A DNA stretch of 64,000 nt from Trichuris trichiura (lineage: Eukaryota; Nematoda; Enoplea; Trichinellida; Trichuridae), in assembly GCA_037903355.1 (NCBI GenBank), contig JBAJFE010000026.1, positions 1,302,001 through 1,366,000 of the forward strand, written 5' to 3'. Below, one piece after another: positions 47,027 to 58,936 of this stretch. Position numbers and translations under genes: made by a program. The notes under the pieces were generated by a model. The model saw nothing but the letters and a program-made list of their open reading frames with translations. It ran no database searches and had not been told where the DNA came from. Positions within the stretch are counted from its first letter, which is position 1; every line of letters begins with the position of its first letter.

Positions 47027-50000
47027 ATAATGTTAATACACACACCCATTAAAAGGAGCTATGTTTTCAAAGCAATAAAACGATTAAACATATTTCTCCT
47101 TTCAGAATAAAAACTTAGATGCTGAGATGACATTGGTTGAACGCTTGTGGCCTCCTTAGGAGCGCGGAGCGAATCACGGAAAATGACACCTCCATTTGTG
47201 TGCTTTTACTTCACAAACAAACGCTTTGACAGAAGACAGCCGTTTGGAAACAGTGACTATCGCGAGTGGATGTATATCGACGTGCTATGTCCTTATAAGC
47301 ACTTCTGTCAAACAGAATTCTATTGCAATTTTAATTTAAATGTATAAATTTGAAATTTTAGTCAGAAGGTGTAGAGAAGAACACTCTGCAAGTAAAAGGC
47401 TGTTTGCAGTAAGGGATGCTAAATAAGAGGTTAAGCTAAAGTGGATGTCACTGCATCTTGTAGTTGTTGTCTCTGTGTATAATGGCACGTACAGAAAAGA
47501 AACGACTTGAAAAAAGAATGCTATCTTTTGAAACCTACTTTGAAAATTAGATAACCTCCCGCTTATTATTACGATGGAATATATTCAGTAATCATTGAAA
47601 GATTGCTCATGCTTGTTTCATACGCTCAAACATAATCACTTTCTTGAAGTAAACATTCTCTGATTTATACACAGAATAGAATAAACATCGTTTGATTGAT
47701 ATACCTAAAGTACATGGAAGGATCAGCGCTACACAGAAAACCTAAACTTTAGCCTACAATGAACGCATGACAGACGAAGAAGAAGAAGAAGACCAACAAA
47801 ACCTCAGCTAGGTGTCACAGAGTAAGCATGCTGGCGCTGTAAAAGATGCGCGTGCGTTCCGATAGATTTGTCTAAAGTTCCAGTTTCGCAAACGTCAATA
47901 TCGTCTCAGAAGAAAGGAAAAATGTTCGTTCCAGGAGACAATGAAATTCTCGTCGAAGGAAAACTGAGCAGCTAGTATATGCTTAACCAATCACATCTGA
48001 TGTTGTAAGCAATGGAAGATGTGGATTCATTGAACATGTCCTTTCCTAGATGTTCTGAACACGTATGCTACTCTGCGTGCATGAAGTATGGCTTGTAGTC
48101 ATCGTCGCTTTTAGATTCACTTATGGCCACGCTTATTTATATGGTATCAACGACGGATCAGAAAACATCTTCGTTATAGCACTTTTCGCAATCACTCAAA
48201 GAGTTTACAGAATCTTTATGCCAATTGTCATCACGCCTATATCTGATGCCTATACATTTAATATTTGACTATACTGCTGCTGTCGTCAAGTCTCATAAAA
48301 TAGAGAAACTGATCTCCGGAATATTCCAACATTACAGCTTTCACTTTGGAGTCTTAATTAAAGGTCGCTGCTTAAGAGTCTATACATAAGGGTTTATGGT
48401 GTCTACGGTTGTTTGACTTACACATGTCCTATTAACCGGTTGCTGCATTATATTTTCCGTTCAGTCCTGTTTTAAAATGCATCTTTTTCCAATATCCGTG
48501 TTTTATTAACGTCATTATCATGTCGACTTCTAGTTGTTATTTGTACTATAGTGTTTATCTCTATTAAATCATGTCGACTATTTCTTTTGTAGTTCTATTA
48601 GATCTATGCATAAGTGCTACAGGTCACATTTCTATGGCAGTAAACGTGAGAGCTTCGCGTTCACCTCAGCCACCGCTGAAGAAAAACGGAACGTATTCTT
48701 TATGCACGTGTGAAACTTCGGAACACTGTTTCTCCAATTGTCGTTTTGTATTCACTTTGACAGGAAAACCAGTAACGCATATCTCCGCCACTGTAATGCT
48801 TCGTATTTCATCCAAATAATGTCGCAAAAGATAATTCATAAATTTTTCTAAGCACGTGCACACGTACGTAGCTCTTGCGCAAGACCACTGATAAGCACCA
48901 AAACCATACACTCAAAAACCATTTCGACGTTTCCAATTTTTTGACGGCACGTCCAAAAAGATAAACTCTTGTATCAACTTGTGCTCGCCGAGAATTGAAT
49001 TTTGCGGGCAGCCCAGTCACAGAATTCTGCTTGTGATCAGAGCCATCGTTAAGGCGCGAAGTTCATGCAGATGGATAGGACGGAGAAGCGCTGGAAATGA
49101 GTGCGAGAACGATTGTACAAATTTGCTATCAAACAGCGTTTGGGCGTTTGTCTCCGCCCATTAACGAAACGAAGGAGAAAGATTACTCTTTTGCAAAGAA
49201 AACTGTACACAGTCAGTTCAGTCAAGTGAATACATGAAAACGAAAAAATACGAAGTACAATCACGACGAAAAAATCATATTCGTCAAAACTTTACAAATG
49301 TTTCGCGTATCTGCATGAAAAAGGACTTGCTGCATATGCTTCAAACATTACGTGTATGGCCTACTTTGCCAAGGTTGCGAAATCAGCAGCAGTAGGGCTA
49401 ATCATGTAGGCAGGTGTATCTGTCTGTGCTTCGGGATGGTAAGATCGCGGTAATGAAACTTCTACCCAACTGCAGCTGTAAAATGCTACTCATACCGATG
49501 TGTGGAAGCCAAAATCATGTTAAAATAGCTTTCACAATTAATATTGTATATGTCAACGCATAATGAGCAATGCGCTGAACCAAATTGTCTTTGTTCTAAA
49601 TTTTCAAAAACTGGCTGTTGGCATTTCCGGCATCAATAGAAAGCGACGGTGGCGTCAACATGCTTCTCGATGATTGTGAGAACGACGAATACTCCACGAA
49701 ATAACCAGTAGCTTTGCAACTTCACTTTCTGCGCGTTTAACGTAAAAACACTGTACAGTTTATGCATAGATCTAATATACTACTGTTTCTCATTTATACG
49801 ACACGACTCTGTGCTAGTAAAATGGGAAAACATATTAGTGTAGACCGTTAGCGAACATCCAGCATTACAGGGCTCCCACTTCTGTCAATAAACTTCTGTT
49901 GTTGCTACTGCAGGTGCATACCATTATTTTAGACTGAGTTGTCGAAACTTCATATGTTATTTTATTTTCATTAATGCTTTTCAGCAATTCTGTGGCCAAT

Positions 50001-50430
50001 ACAGAGTGTTAACTTTCTATAAAAGGTAATGTATAAGCTGGTTGCAAAAGAAAGAAAGAGGGCTTTGAGAGAGCTATATTTTTTTATTTACTAACCGGCA
50101 GAACGGATGATTAGAAGACTATAAAAAAATCAATCAATAAAAAACCTTTTGTAGATTTGAAGATTTGACGAGGCTTATCTGTGAAAGGTATTGTGAATAC
50201 TAATACTAAACAAAGTAATTTGCTTTTGTGAGGCCTTGATGGGATAAAGGTTTGCAGCAAAATTGTCCTCTATGTTCATAATTAAAGTTTAACAGGTGTG
50301 GAAAGAATTGCGGCTTAGTTTTGAGAAAGAAGGTTACGTAAAACTGCGAATTTTCACTCCGTGAAATATTTTTGTAAATGTGGTTTCTTGGTACGGGACA
50401 GTAGATTTCCATGTTGTACTCTTTCTATAC
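47027..50430. other. Gene-poor A/T-rich region
   Basis: No supported gene. A GAA microsatellite (five units) is at about 47780. The short ORFs on both strands are unrecognised. Confidence 0.3.
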
Positions 50431-50506
50431 GGAATGTGGGTCCCGTTTAAAAACTTTTTATTTACTCCGGAATAAATAAAAAGTTTTTAAACGGGACCAA
50501 CATTCC
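50431..50506. repeat. Short palindrome with 34-bp arms
   Basis: The arms 50431-50464 and 50473-50506 are near-perfect inverted repeats around an 8-bp spacer. The arms run from GGAATGT through GTTTAAAAACTTTTTATTTA. No flanking duplication was identified and there is no similarity to the Penelope-type palindromes. Confidence 0.75.
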
Positions 50507-51972
50507 GGCTGGAAACACTTAAACGGAAAGATTCTTTTCCTTAGCAAAGGTACGTGTAAATGAGCAATATTACTTATGCCAAAACACGCTGGCGAGAAGC
50601 AACAAACTAAAGCAAATTTCTTTCCTACGTAACAAAAGATGGCCATCTTAGGGAAGAAAGTGCTTTACAAGATCACATGACAAACTATAAAATATATGTC
50701 TGCACTGCGTATTTTCCTTGTAGACACAAAGAAATTGCACAACTGATAGATGTCTTTTTTGGCTACAGAATTGCTGTGTAGCACTAACGAAGATAAAAAC
50801 ACTTTGAAAAGTAATCACTACTATACCGTAACACTTAATAATATATTGCTGGTTATGCTGTAGACGGTGTTTCCGTCCAACGCTTATTACTTTGTCATTC
50901 TATATGATATTTTTGTATTTTGCTAAAATGTATTATTCGTAATATCTTCCCTACGTTTCATTACTATTTTTGCGGCACTTGTCTTCGTAAAACGTCTTTC
51001 GTTCTTTATTTGTTCTGTTCATTCGAGTGTTCTACCGAATAATAGTTCGCAACTCAGCTCGACATGTTTGAAACCAAACTCATAGTTCTTTGTGATCAAT
51101 GATATTACAGAAATTAGATGATGTTTTTTTGCGCCATTGAACAGTGAAAAATCAGGCATCTTTACGGGCTACTGAACGTTTCATTGCTCTGCTGTGCTGC
51201 TGAATGCTCTCCTCACCTCATTCTTCATTTTTGGTACTAATCGATATTTACATATATTTCTAATTTTGCATCAGTTTTGATCTGAATGATTACGTCTTAC
51301 ATTCGCTGGAGTTTTCCATTACGTTTACAATTTTTGCGTAATTTTTGCTGTAGGCGTGCAGTTGATTCAATGTCGACCTTAAGGCGTTGAAATGAAACTA
51401 TTGCCGCCGCTTGCTTTTTAGCCGTTTTTTCTTTGGAACATTGCATTTCGCCAACTCAGCAGTGGACTGTTTGCAAGTCTGTTACGTGTTGGAGATGAAG
51501 CTAAATTTTTTCTGCTCGCATGATTACCGCTTGATATGCACTGATCGTTAGTTGGACGCGCTGCTGCATTGATGCTGGCTTTGCAGATAATGCAATACAC
51601 GGAATACTAGAGAAAATCTGACTACTTACCGCATCTTCGACAGGTCGTATGGTTGTTGAGTCAGTTGGTATCTTCGACTGGTTCCACCTAACATCGTAAT
51701 GTGACCAATGATGTTTTGTCGATGCATTTGGAGTGGACGCCAGGTCGCATTTCTTAATCTACAAATAAAACGAACAATTGTAAATTGGTTAGTTTTACTC
51801 AAACTGCCTGGAGGAAAGCAGTATAAGAAGATGCTTTGAAAATGCCATCTTTAATAAGTTAGTTCTGAAACACCTAACATCCGTTTTATTACGGTTTTAG
51901 ACAGCTCATTAGCCTTTTCTTCGATAAAATAAACTGCTTTGTGTTCCTGATAGATTCATACTTCCTCTAACG
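50507..51972. other. Intergenic, no supported gene
   Basis: A/T-rich, no conserved ORF. The last eight bases are the left target duplication of the hAT-type element. Confidence 0.3.
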
Positions 51973-52231
51973 CATAGTTTCTCAACCTTTTTTGCCCCAG
52001 GGCTCCCCTATGCCTTGTCAGGCCCCCCCCCTATGCCTTGTCAGGGCCCTCCTATGCCTTGTCAGGGCCCCCCTATGCCTTGTCAGGGCCCCCTAAGCCT
52101 TCTAAGGGCCCACCGTTTATTAGGACAATATCCTGCCGCATTATCTTCCAGGGCCCCCTGGCTTCCAGGGCTCCCCTAAAATCTCCCAGGGCCCCCCAGG
52201 GGGGCCCCAGGGCCCACGTTGAGAAACACTG
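51973..52231. mobile_element. Second non-autonomous hAT-type element, 8-bp target duplication
   Basis: The 259-bp element has imperfect inverted ends CATAGTTTCTCAAC and CAGTGTTTCTCAAC (the latter read from the right end). The exact 8-bp flanking duplication is CTCTAACG (51965-51972 and 52232-52239). The interior consists of repeated blocks around CTATGCCTTGTCAGGGCCC and CCAGGGCCCCC. The shared TTCTCAAC end segment places it in the same family as the element at 35690-36158. No transposase frame. Confidence 0.88.
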
Positions 52232-52239
52232 CTCTAACG

Positions 52240-54330
52240 TAAATAACCTATCTTTGCGTGTTGGTCGTGCTTACCCTAAAGAAATGGTCTTAAAAGCGGT
52301 TACTTCCTACACAACAGGCTTACTTTTAACAGTTGAAAAGGGAAAGCACTCTACGTATTACTTGTAATGTGTTCCTTTGGCAAGCGTAGAGCTTATTTTA
52401 AGCAAGTGTGAAATAAGAAGTCAGAGAAACCGTAAATTTGCTAAACAGATCAGAATTTGTCGTCAACAAAAGGCCACCTTATGCTGAATTTTAGAAATGG
52501 AAGCCTATACAACACATAATTTACTCTTTGAGATCTGCCACTGCTAGTCATCTCTTCAAATTTTCATACATAAAAATTAGCATTGGTCGGATCGTAACAA
52601 AGCTTACAACTTAAAGATTGTAATAGTATCTGCAAGCTGAATTTCGTTTAAAAAGTGCACATTCTGTACCTTGATAAAATTATGATTTAATTGGCTTGTG
52701 ACATACATTTCTTATAGCAATAATGTCGCTGTATCTTCCGCTGATTTCAGGCAGGTTTAATCTTAGTGCTACCGAATCCAATATACTCTCTAAGGAAAAA
52801 TTCGTCGCCTCGCTTAGACTTTTGCTTGTAAGCATAATGACTCCGCTTTTTAAACAGGTGCTACGTTGAACTTCTACTTAAAGGCTTAAAGGCTTACTCA
52901 GGGTCAGTCAAATTTCCTACATTTGTTATAAGTAAATGCCTAGCCTTCTAATTCTGCATTGCTATTATAGTCACATATTACGGAGTGGTGCTCTTACTGA
53001 TACTGATAAGTGGCATTTCCTGTTCGTCCATCCTTTCTTCTTTTCTGGCACCGTTAAACGGTTTAAGCTTCCTTTCTGTCCTCATTAAATGGATAAAATG
53101 CAAACTTACCAAATTCTTCTTATCGTCGGCTGGAATGTCATGGCGTAGGCAACTGTCTGTGGCCATATAAGCAGAAGAATTAAACAAAAAGCCAACAAAC
53201 ATTTTGCGGATAACGAAGGTAACGCAATAATCACAAGTTCACATAAAACAAATGGTAATACGCAGAAATAAATTGTAGTTGCGGCTTTCAGTTGTTCATT
53301 CGTACTGTTGGCGTTGCATTGAAGCTAGCTCGTTGCTCTTGTGTGCGTTTTCAGATCAAATATTTGTTGCGCGGTTACTGATGACCACCTTGTTAATGGC
53401 CAGTAGTCGCTGGTGCCCACTTGTCTACAAAGAGCTGTCATACGCTGCGCTGAACGTGACCAGAATTTGGGCATTAACGCATACCAGTTTTTGAATAGAA
53501 AATTGACCCTTGCAGAGGAAACAGAACCTCTCTATGAATAAACTGTGCAACGTATTAATGTCACCTGAAAAAGAGTGGACATAAATAAAGTATTAATTTG
53601 TAGCATTTATTGAATTTTTGAAAAGTTGTGTAGCAATAGACTAACGAACATTTAAGGAACGAACGTTATACTCTGTTGCTCTGGTACCATCCCTGTTGGC
53701 CAGGATGCTTTGATATCTGCGAATAAACACAAAACAGGTAAAAAAAATGTATCACCTGAAATTTCCTTTCCGACAGGAAAGGTGGAATTGGAATAGGATG
53801 AAAGAAATGCAGCCACACGAACCAGCCGTCTTTATCAAATGAAAAAGCAAACGCTCAACGTGACCTCACTTTGCTCCTGTTATCTTATCGGATGATTGGT
53901 TGCCTTAAGCAAACAGTGCACACAACCCAATTATCTGTCGACTGAATTGCAATAAGCGATGATGCTGCGCAGTACTGGACGTTATGCTTAAAGTGATTTG
54001 CCTGAGGTTGTTGGACACAAATTTTATCTCTCTCTTATCTAATGCAAGTCGATATGGCCATGATATCGCATTTATCGCATGTCTCAGCTTATCTCTTCCG
54101 CTACTAACCGTTTTCTATCACAAATTATTGCAAATTTGTATCACATGCAAGAAAGTACTCACCTACCTTATATGACTATATTGAATTATAACTTGTTGCA
54201 TATGATTTCATAGTGGTTTATGAAAGTGCGAGCCATCAAAGCTTATTTAAATTAGCGTAGCCTTCGGAAAACTGTTCTTCGCGTCTTCAGCGCGAAACTG
54301 TTTCATATAACATTTTGATTTTGAGTTACA
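52240..54330. other. Intergenic, no supported gene
   Basis: A/T-rich, short ORFs only. A small GGCTTAAAGGCTTA run is near 52883. Confidence 0.3.
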
Positions 54331-54342
54331 CTACCACCATCG

Positions 54343-54373
54343 CTGACGATGGGACAAGGTTAATCCCGAAAGC
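54343..54373 (+). ncRNA. Hammerhead-like core
   Basis: CTGACGA, then GGGA, an 8-base loop, TCCC and GAAAGC. The invariant hammerhead core strands are intact and stem II has four perfect pairs. Activity is not shown. Confidence 0.4.
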
Positions 54374-54717
54374 TACGAAACTGTTAAGTGTTTGTTCTGT
54401 ATTTTTCCTTAATAATTGCTCATCCATCCGTTGGTAGGGCATTTGCTTCGGTTTTATTTCAGAATCCATCAACGGGCAAGAGAACATACCGTATAAAGTA
54501 GTGATAAAAATCCATTGCCCCGTTAAGAAGCACCCCGTCTTCAAGATACGAAACTTCCGTTAATTCATAAATGTAATTAAATGAAACAATTGGTCTACCA
54601 ACGGATGGATGGAGCAATTATTAAGAAAAATTCTACAGAACCAATCCTCAAAAAAGTCGTCAGTGAGATGGAGGGGAGCTCTTCCCAAGGTTCGAAAACG
54701 AGCTCTCTTCCATCTCA

Positions 54718-54747
54718 CTGACGACGGAACTAAAGCATTCCGAAAGC
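54718..54747 (+). ncRNA. Hammerhead-like core
   Basis: CTGACGA, then a GGAA/TTCC stem with an 8-base loop, and GAAAGC. It sits in the right arm of the palindromic part of the surrounding element, and its left-arm mirror is deleted. Confidence 0.4.
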
Positions 54748-54890
54748 TCTCAAATAAAGTTGAGTTCATTGGTTCTGTACAACTTTTCTAAATAATCGCT
54801 CATCCATTCGCCGGTACAGCAGTCGTTTCGCTAATTTATAGATACAATTGCACAGAGAAAAAACCGGAAAAGCCGTAAAAGATCTATTAA

Positions 54891-55859
54891 AACCTATTGG
54901 ATTTTCTGATTACTAATGCAAAGTATCAGTAAAAAGAGAGATTATACGTTAGAAGTTTCTGCTTACGAAATAATGCATCTCAGTTTTTCAAAATGAAAAA
55001 AATGTATTTCATTCTAAACAAAGAATCACAATAAGGCCCTGTTGACAATGACAAATCAAAACTATTTGTAAACACGGTGGTAGCGGAAAAAAATTGCTAA
55101 TTAGCTTCGTTCACTTCTTCTGCTAAGCAAAGGAATTCTATAGAACATTTAATGATGAATTCTTTCAAAACTTATACTTAGTTGCCAATAATAGCCAATA
55201 ATGGCCAATAATTTTGCCATTCAATAATTCAATAATACTTATACTCAATAATAATACCATAAAACTTATACTTAGTTGCCGATGGTTTTATACAGTTGTT
55301 AACAGTTTCTCTCAAATAGCAACCGTATGAAATCTACGAAACGAATTTAGTAGCCCTGCTACGCTCTTCAAAGTGACTGAACGAACAGAAAGTGTATAGA
55401 AGACATTACGCACAATTTGGGCTTTTTCTGACGAGATACTGTTGGGCTTATATCTTAGACATAACCTGCTAATCACGTAGCTGCCTACTGTGCCTTTGCC
55501 TTTTTCAGTTGTTCCGCCCTTGCTTATCAGTTTAGCTACACTCCGCTTTCTTTTTCTCCATTCCTCCCCGCACGTTTATGTCGCTATCCATATTACTCTG
55601 CTAATAAAAGTCTAACAGATACAGTAATCATTTCAATAAAGTTAGTATTTGTTGTTGTGTCCGAAGGACCATGCGTCTGAACCCGCGGACCATTGTTGCC
55701 CACTTGATTTATAGTTTTGCAGTTTTATCAGGCGGGGGGCCGATTACTGACCTAATTGTTAGATGTTTATGCGTTGTTACTGATTAAAGGCTCGGACGAA
55801 CAAGCACATAATATTTGTTACCTGCAAATGAATAGTATGCCGATCACTTTAAAAGCTTA
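54891..55859. other. Intergenic, no supported gene
   Basis: A/T-rich. Near 55180-55265 short imperfect direct repeats of CCAATAAT and ATACTTAGTTGCC occur. No ORF of note. Confidence 0.3.
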
Positions 55860-56480
55860 AACGCTAACAAGAGGGGAATGCAAACTTTTACGCTGCTCAC
55901 GAGACGAGTCCTCAAACGTAAGCGAACGGCAAAGCACGGGCGGCTTAATCGTAACCAATGGAAGACTAGTATCTTTTACCTTTGGGACGCCATATACGTC
56001 CATCATTAGAACAGCGAAAGAGGAAGACATTTCGTCGCTCAAACTGTCAAACCAACAGCTGCCTACAGTCTGAATCGTCGCGCAAAGCAGATTGAAAAAT
56101 GTTACAGTATCTTAAGGCAAATAAGATTTTCAGGTTTTTTCAGCTCTGGGCTCCAAAACCGCTTGAAGTGCTTTACCAGCGAGTATTAATGGAAAAACGT
56201 CTATGCTGCGAGAGATGTACACTGATTCCATCGTTGTCAAAAGCTGCAAAAAAAACTAGTCAGTAAGTGGCAGTAAAAGTACAATATTCGAAATTTTTAC
56301 CGCGTCAAAGCAACGGTAAGAATGAATTTATTATCCTTAGCAATAAGTCGAATCGTGCAGCCGCCAGGATAACTACCAACGGCACAACAAGACATTACTG
56401 GGAGAAGGTTTGCAAGAGGTAGGTCTACGAAAATTAAGCTCAGCTTTCAGAAATCACAGGTAGAAACATAAGAGGTGTAC
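55860..56480 (-). CDS. Possible exons of an unrecognised minus-strand gene
   Basis: Three open stretches look coding and are bounded by splice-like sites. Near 56415-56295 one encodes LPLANLLPVMSCCAVG and GGCTIRLIAKDNKFILT. Near 56240-56180 one encodes TTMESVYISRSIDVFPLIL after a TTTTTTTTGCAG acceptor. From about 56115 down to TAA 55860-55862 one encodes GSCWFDSLSDEMSSSFAVLM, then DVYGVPKV, ending SPLVSV. The second and third join in frame across a 66-bp intron, while the first-to-second junction needs a weak donor. I do not recognise the family. It would lie downstream of the zinc-finger gene on the same strand. Confidence 0.35.
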
Positions 56481-56559
56481 AGTTGAGACGGCGAACACGT
56501 AACGAATTACCGGGGATGAGCAGGTAGTGACACACAAAGACAAGAGAGCACTTTGTCGC

Positions 56560-57612
56560 CTATTTCAACGAGCAGAGCAAGCAATGAAGTTGCCCTGCGA
56601 TATTTCTGGTGTGATTAGTCCAAAGATAGTCGAACCGGGAACATGCCTCAATTATGGAATCCAAAAGGTGATAAGCGCCCAACAGCTTACGACTAAGTTT
56701 ATCTGCTTGAGCTTCCTTGTCGCGAAGAAGATGCTCAAGCTGTTCGATGCGTTTTCGACAGTTGTCCATCATTTGTTGATAGTGGGCACAAAAAATGCAT
56801 GAAAATCCAACTGGAGGAATCATAAGCTGAGGTAGATGCACAGGCATTAGATTCGCATCACGTAGTTGCTGTACATGATTCGATGAGGACAACGTTGGAG
56901 ATGAGCTGATCGACGTGAGCAGTGTTGATATGCTGTTTGGTCGTTTCGTTTCTTCCGCTTGCGCACAGGTCACGCCATTAAACCGTCGAGCAATATGCCT
57001 TGCCCGCGCAATTTTCCCATCCACACCTTTAGATGTTCCATGAGTTTTCAAATGCCTATTCAAATCGAACTTGAATATAAATGTTTTGCTACAGACCAGA
57101 CAAGCGTGCGGTCTTCCACCGTTGTGAATCATCATATGCTGCGTCAAATGACCCTTCTGAAAAAACGCTTTGCCACACTGGGAACAAACGTGGTTCCTTT
57201 CTCCCGTGTGCCACACTTCATGCTTGCGAAGCAACTGCTGAGTGCCAAATTCTTTGTCGCATCGAAAACATCGAAAGGTGGGCTGGCCTTGATGAATTCG
57301 GCGATGGGTCACCAGTTCACGTTTGGCTGTATAACGCTTTCCACACTGCTCGCATACGTAGGGCTGATTGTGGTCATTCGAACGAACCAGATGGTCTACA
57401 GGAGGTTCAGAAATGATCGCGGAACTTTCATCGAATAATGACATGCTCTCGACAGATATCTTATGGCAACTAGAACGTATGTCGTCGTAGTTGCAATTTT
57501 CGTCTACTTCCTCTTTTTCTTCTTCTTCTTCTACTTCACCTGGAATTTTCGTCTTCGCAGCGCGATGTCGGTCGTTCCGATTGTCGCAATGGGGATCCGA
57601 AGCTGAAGGCAT
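56560..57612 (-). CDS. Four-finger C2H2 zinc-finger protein
   Basis: A single open frame of 350 residues from ATG 57612, probably a DNA-binding nuclear protein. An acidic N-terminus (GEVEEEEEKEEVDE) is followed by four classical fingers at about residues 85-190: CEQCGKRYTAKRELVTHRRIH, CFRCDKEF, CSQCGKAFFQKG and CLVCSKTF, each with the His pair spaced as expected. Linkers are only partly Kruppel-like (HTGERN between fingers 2 and 3). A basic stretch (KIARARHIARRF) and a Ser-rich region precede a C-terminal coiled coil (CRKRIEQLEHLLRDKEAQA) that should mediate dimerisation. A cysteine pair CIFCAHY just before the coil is unusual. I cannot name an orthologue, and upstream exons are possible. Confidence 0.85.
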   Translation of the reverse strand: MPSASDPHCDNRNDRHRAAKTKIPGEVEEEEEKEEVDENCNYDDIRSSCHKISVESMSLFDESSAIISEPPVDHLVRSNDHNQPYVCEQCGKRYTAKRELVTHRRIHQGQPTFRCFRCDKEFGTQQLLRKHEVWHTGERNHVCSQCGKAFFQKGHLTQHMMIHNGGRPHACLVCSKTFIFKFDLNRHLKTHGTSKGVDGKIARARHIARRFNGVTCAQAEETKRPNSISTLLTSISSSPTLSSSNHVQQLRDANLMPVHLPQLMIPPVGFSCIFCAHYQQMMDNCRKRIEQLEHLLRDKEAQADKLSRKLLGAYHLLDSIIEACSRFDYLWTNHTRNIAGQLHCLLCSLK

Positions 57613-58680
57613 CACCGCCAGTAGCTGCGATCATGAAATCGACATGGATTTAAAGCAAAGCAATCCGCTTTACAATTAATAGGCACTGCCGAAGGAAGAG
57701 AGTTGCACTGATGCTTCAAATGGTGAGCTACTATCAGAATCTGTCATACGCATCAATCAAAGTGCCTGAGCAGCAACCATCTTCGAAAATGACGTAAATG
57801 AAAATTAAGAAGAAGAAGAGCTAGCTAGCTTTGCGCTCATTCTGCCACCGAAGGCCGCCTGTCCGTAGAACATTACTTGCACCGCATGACGTGACTACCC
57901 TTGCTGGCAGAAGCTGAGAAAGCATACATTCTTGTCCTTCAGCAGCTCAGCATTTCTTTCCGGTGCTCCACTTTAGCACAAAGTGCGTGTGATGCGTGGT
58001 CCCCGCTTGTCAGACACATGAATTCAATTTAACTTGGAATCTATTCGATAATGCGGTAAACGACGACGATGATGACTTCTCATTCCACTTAGCCTAGAAA
58101 AGAACAAGCTGATGACGCGCAGCAATGTAGCTTCTCTAAGAAAAACTTGCAACCACCTTTTCTGGAGAACGAAGAGAAATTGGTGACGCGAAAACGCCAA
58201 CTGTGCTACGCTGATCAAACTTAATGTAGACGTACTTGATTTTTAAGCAACTTTTGCTTGCAACGTCACGTTTTCTAGCTTAACACCACGAACCACTTTT
58301 CGAATGCGCCAAAACAACTGTTGCTCATTTGCACCATTTGCTCACCGACGATATTACCCATTGGTGAGTATTGAAACGTAGTCTATTACCATGCTGAAAA
58401 GGCTGTCTTTGCAACGCTTAGAAAAGATGGTGTGTAGAAAGAGTTGACGAAAAACTCTGCTGCTTGGAATATTTCACCGTTTGTACAGAAGTGACCCGTT
58501 GAGCTCGTCAGAAAAGTTGTCCATAAATCTACGTTAATCTGTAGTAGGACAAGTAAAGATTAACGTTTCAAATTCCAATTGGATGCTCAAGTTCCATTGC
58601 CGACTTTCCCAGCTGCCACCTGAACTGTTACTGCTTACCGGTAGAAAAAGAATTTTTAAAATTATTTCCTTTCTTTGGTT
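57613..58680. other. Upstream region of the zinc-finger gene, no supported gene
   Basis: No recognisable ORF. The promoter of the minus-strand zinc-finger gene is expected in the left part. Confidence 0.3.
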
Positions 58681-58823
58681 GTAACGTCTTTTCCGGCTTT
58701 TCCCGTTTTTCGTTGTGCTGTTATCTGTAATTAAACTAAAATAACTGCTCTACCAACGGATGGATGAGCCGTTATTAAGAAAATGTACAGATATCAATAC
58801 ACTCAACTTTTTTAATGTTCAAA

Positions 58824-58853
58824 GCTTTCGGAACGCTCTAGTTCCGTCGTCAG
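58824..58853 (-). ncRNA. Hammerhead-like core (left arm)
   Basis: Minus-strand reading: CTGACGA, GGAAC, loop TAGAGC, GTTCC, GAAAGC. Core strands are intact and stem II has five perfect pairs. Confidence 0.4.
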
Positions 58854-58906
58854 TGAGGTGGTCCACCACTATGCTCACAATAATCGTATCGTGGTCCACC
58901 ACCTCA

Positions 58907-58936
58907 CTGACGACGGAACTAGAGCGTTCCGAAAGC
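58907..58936 (+). ncRNA. Hammerhead-like core (right arm)
   Basis: Plus-strand mirror of the preceding motif, identical in core and stem II. The following AAGCTTT is nearly self-complementary, so stem III might form only in a dimer, as in other minimal hammerheads. Confidence 0.4.

Larger units (their letters stand above)
54335..54890. mobile_element. Compound Penelope-derived element with inverted arms
   Basis: A direct copy comes first: a hammerhead-like core at 54343, then GCTCATCCATCCGTTGGTAG at about 54418, then a frame ending KKHPVFK at about 54510-54545. A palindromic copy follows, whose left arm starts ACCAACGGATGG near 54598 and whose right arm ends with GCTCATCCATTCGCCGG near 54800 and a GGAAAAGCCGT tail. 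The left arm has lost the hammerhead stem by a deletion, while the right arm keeps it. The order core, tail, start of ORF is the same as at 44.56-44.72 kb and 58.9-59.1 kb. Confidence 0.75.

Noticed and set aside
46482..47049. ORFs with the peptide WDWCFKPRETWVVLKG on both strands
   Set aside because: They appear twice because the 175-bp arms are inverted copies; no full protein or family is seen.
58750..58790. GGATGAG near the palindrome arm as a second hammerhead core
   Set aside because: The two bases before GATGA are wrong for CUGANGA and no stem II is present. The better core is the CTGACGA motif nearer the centre.
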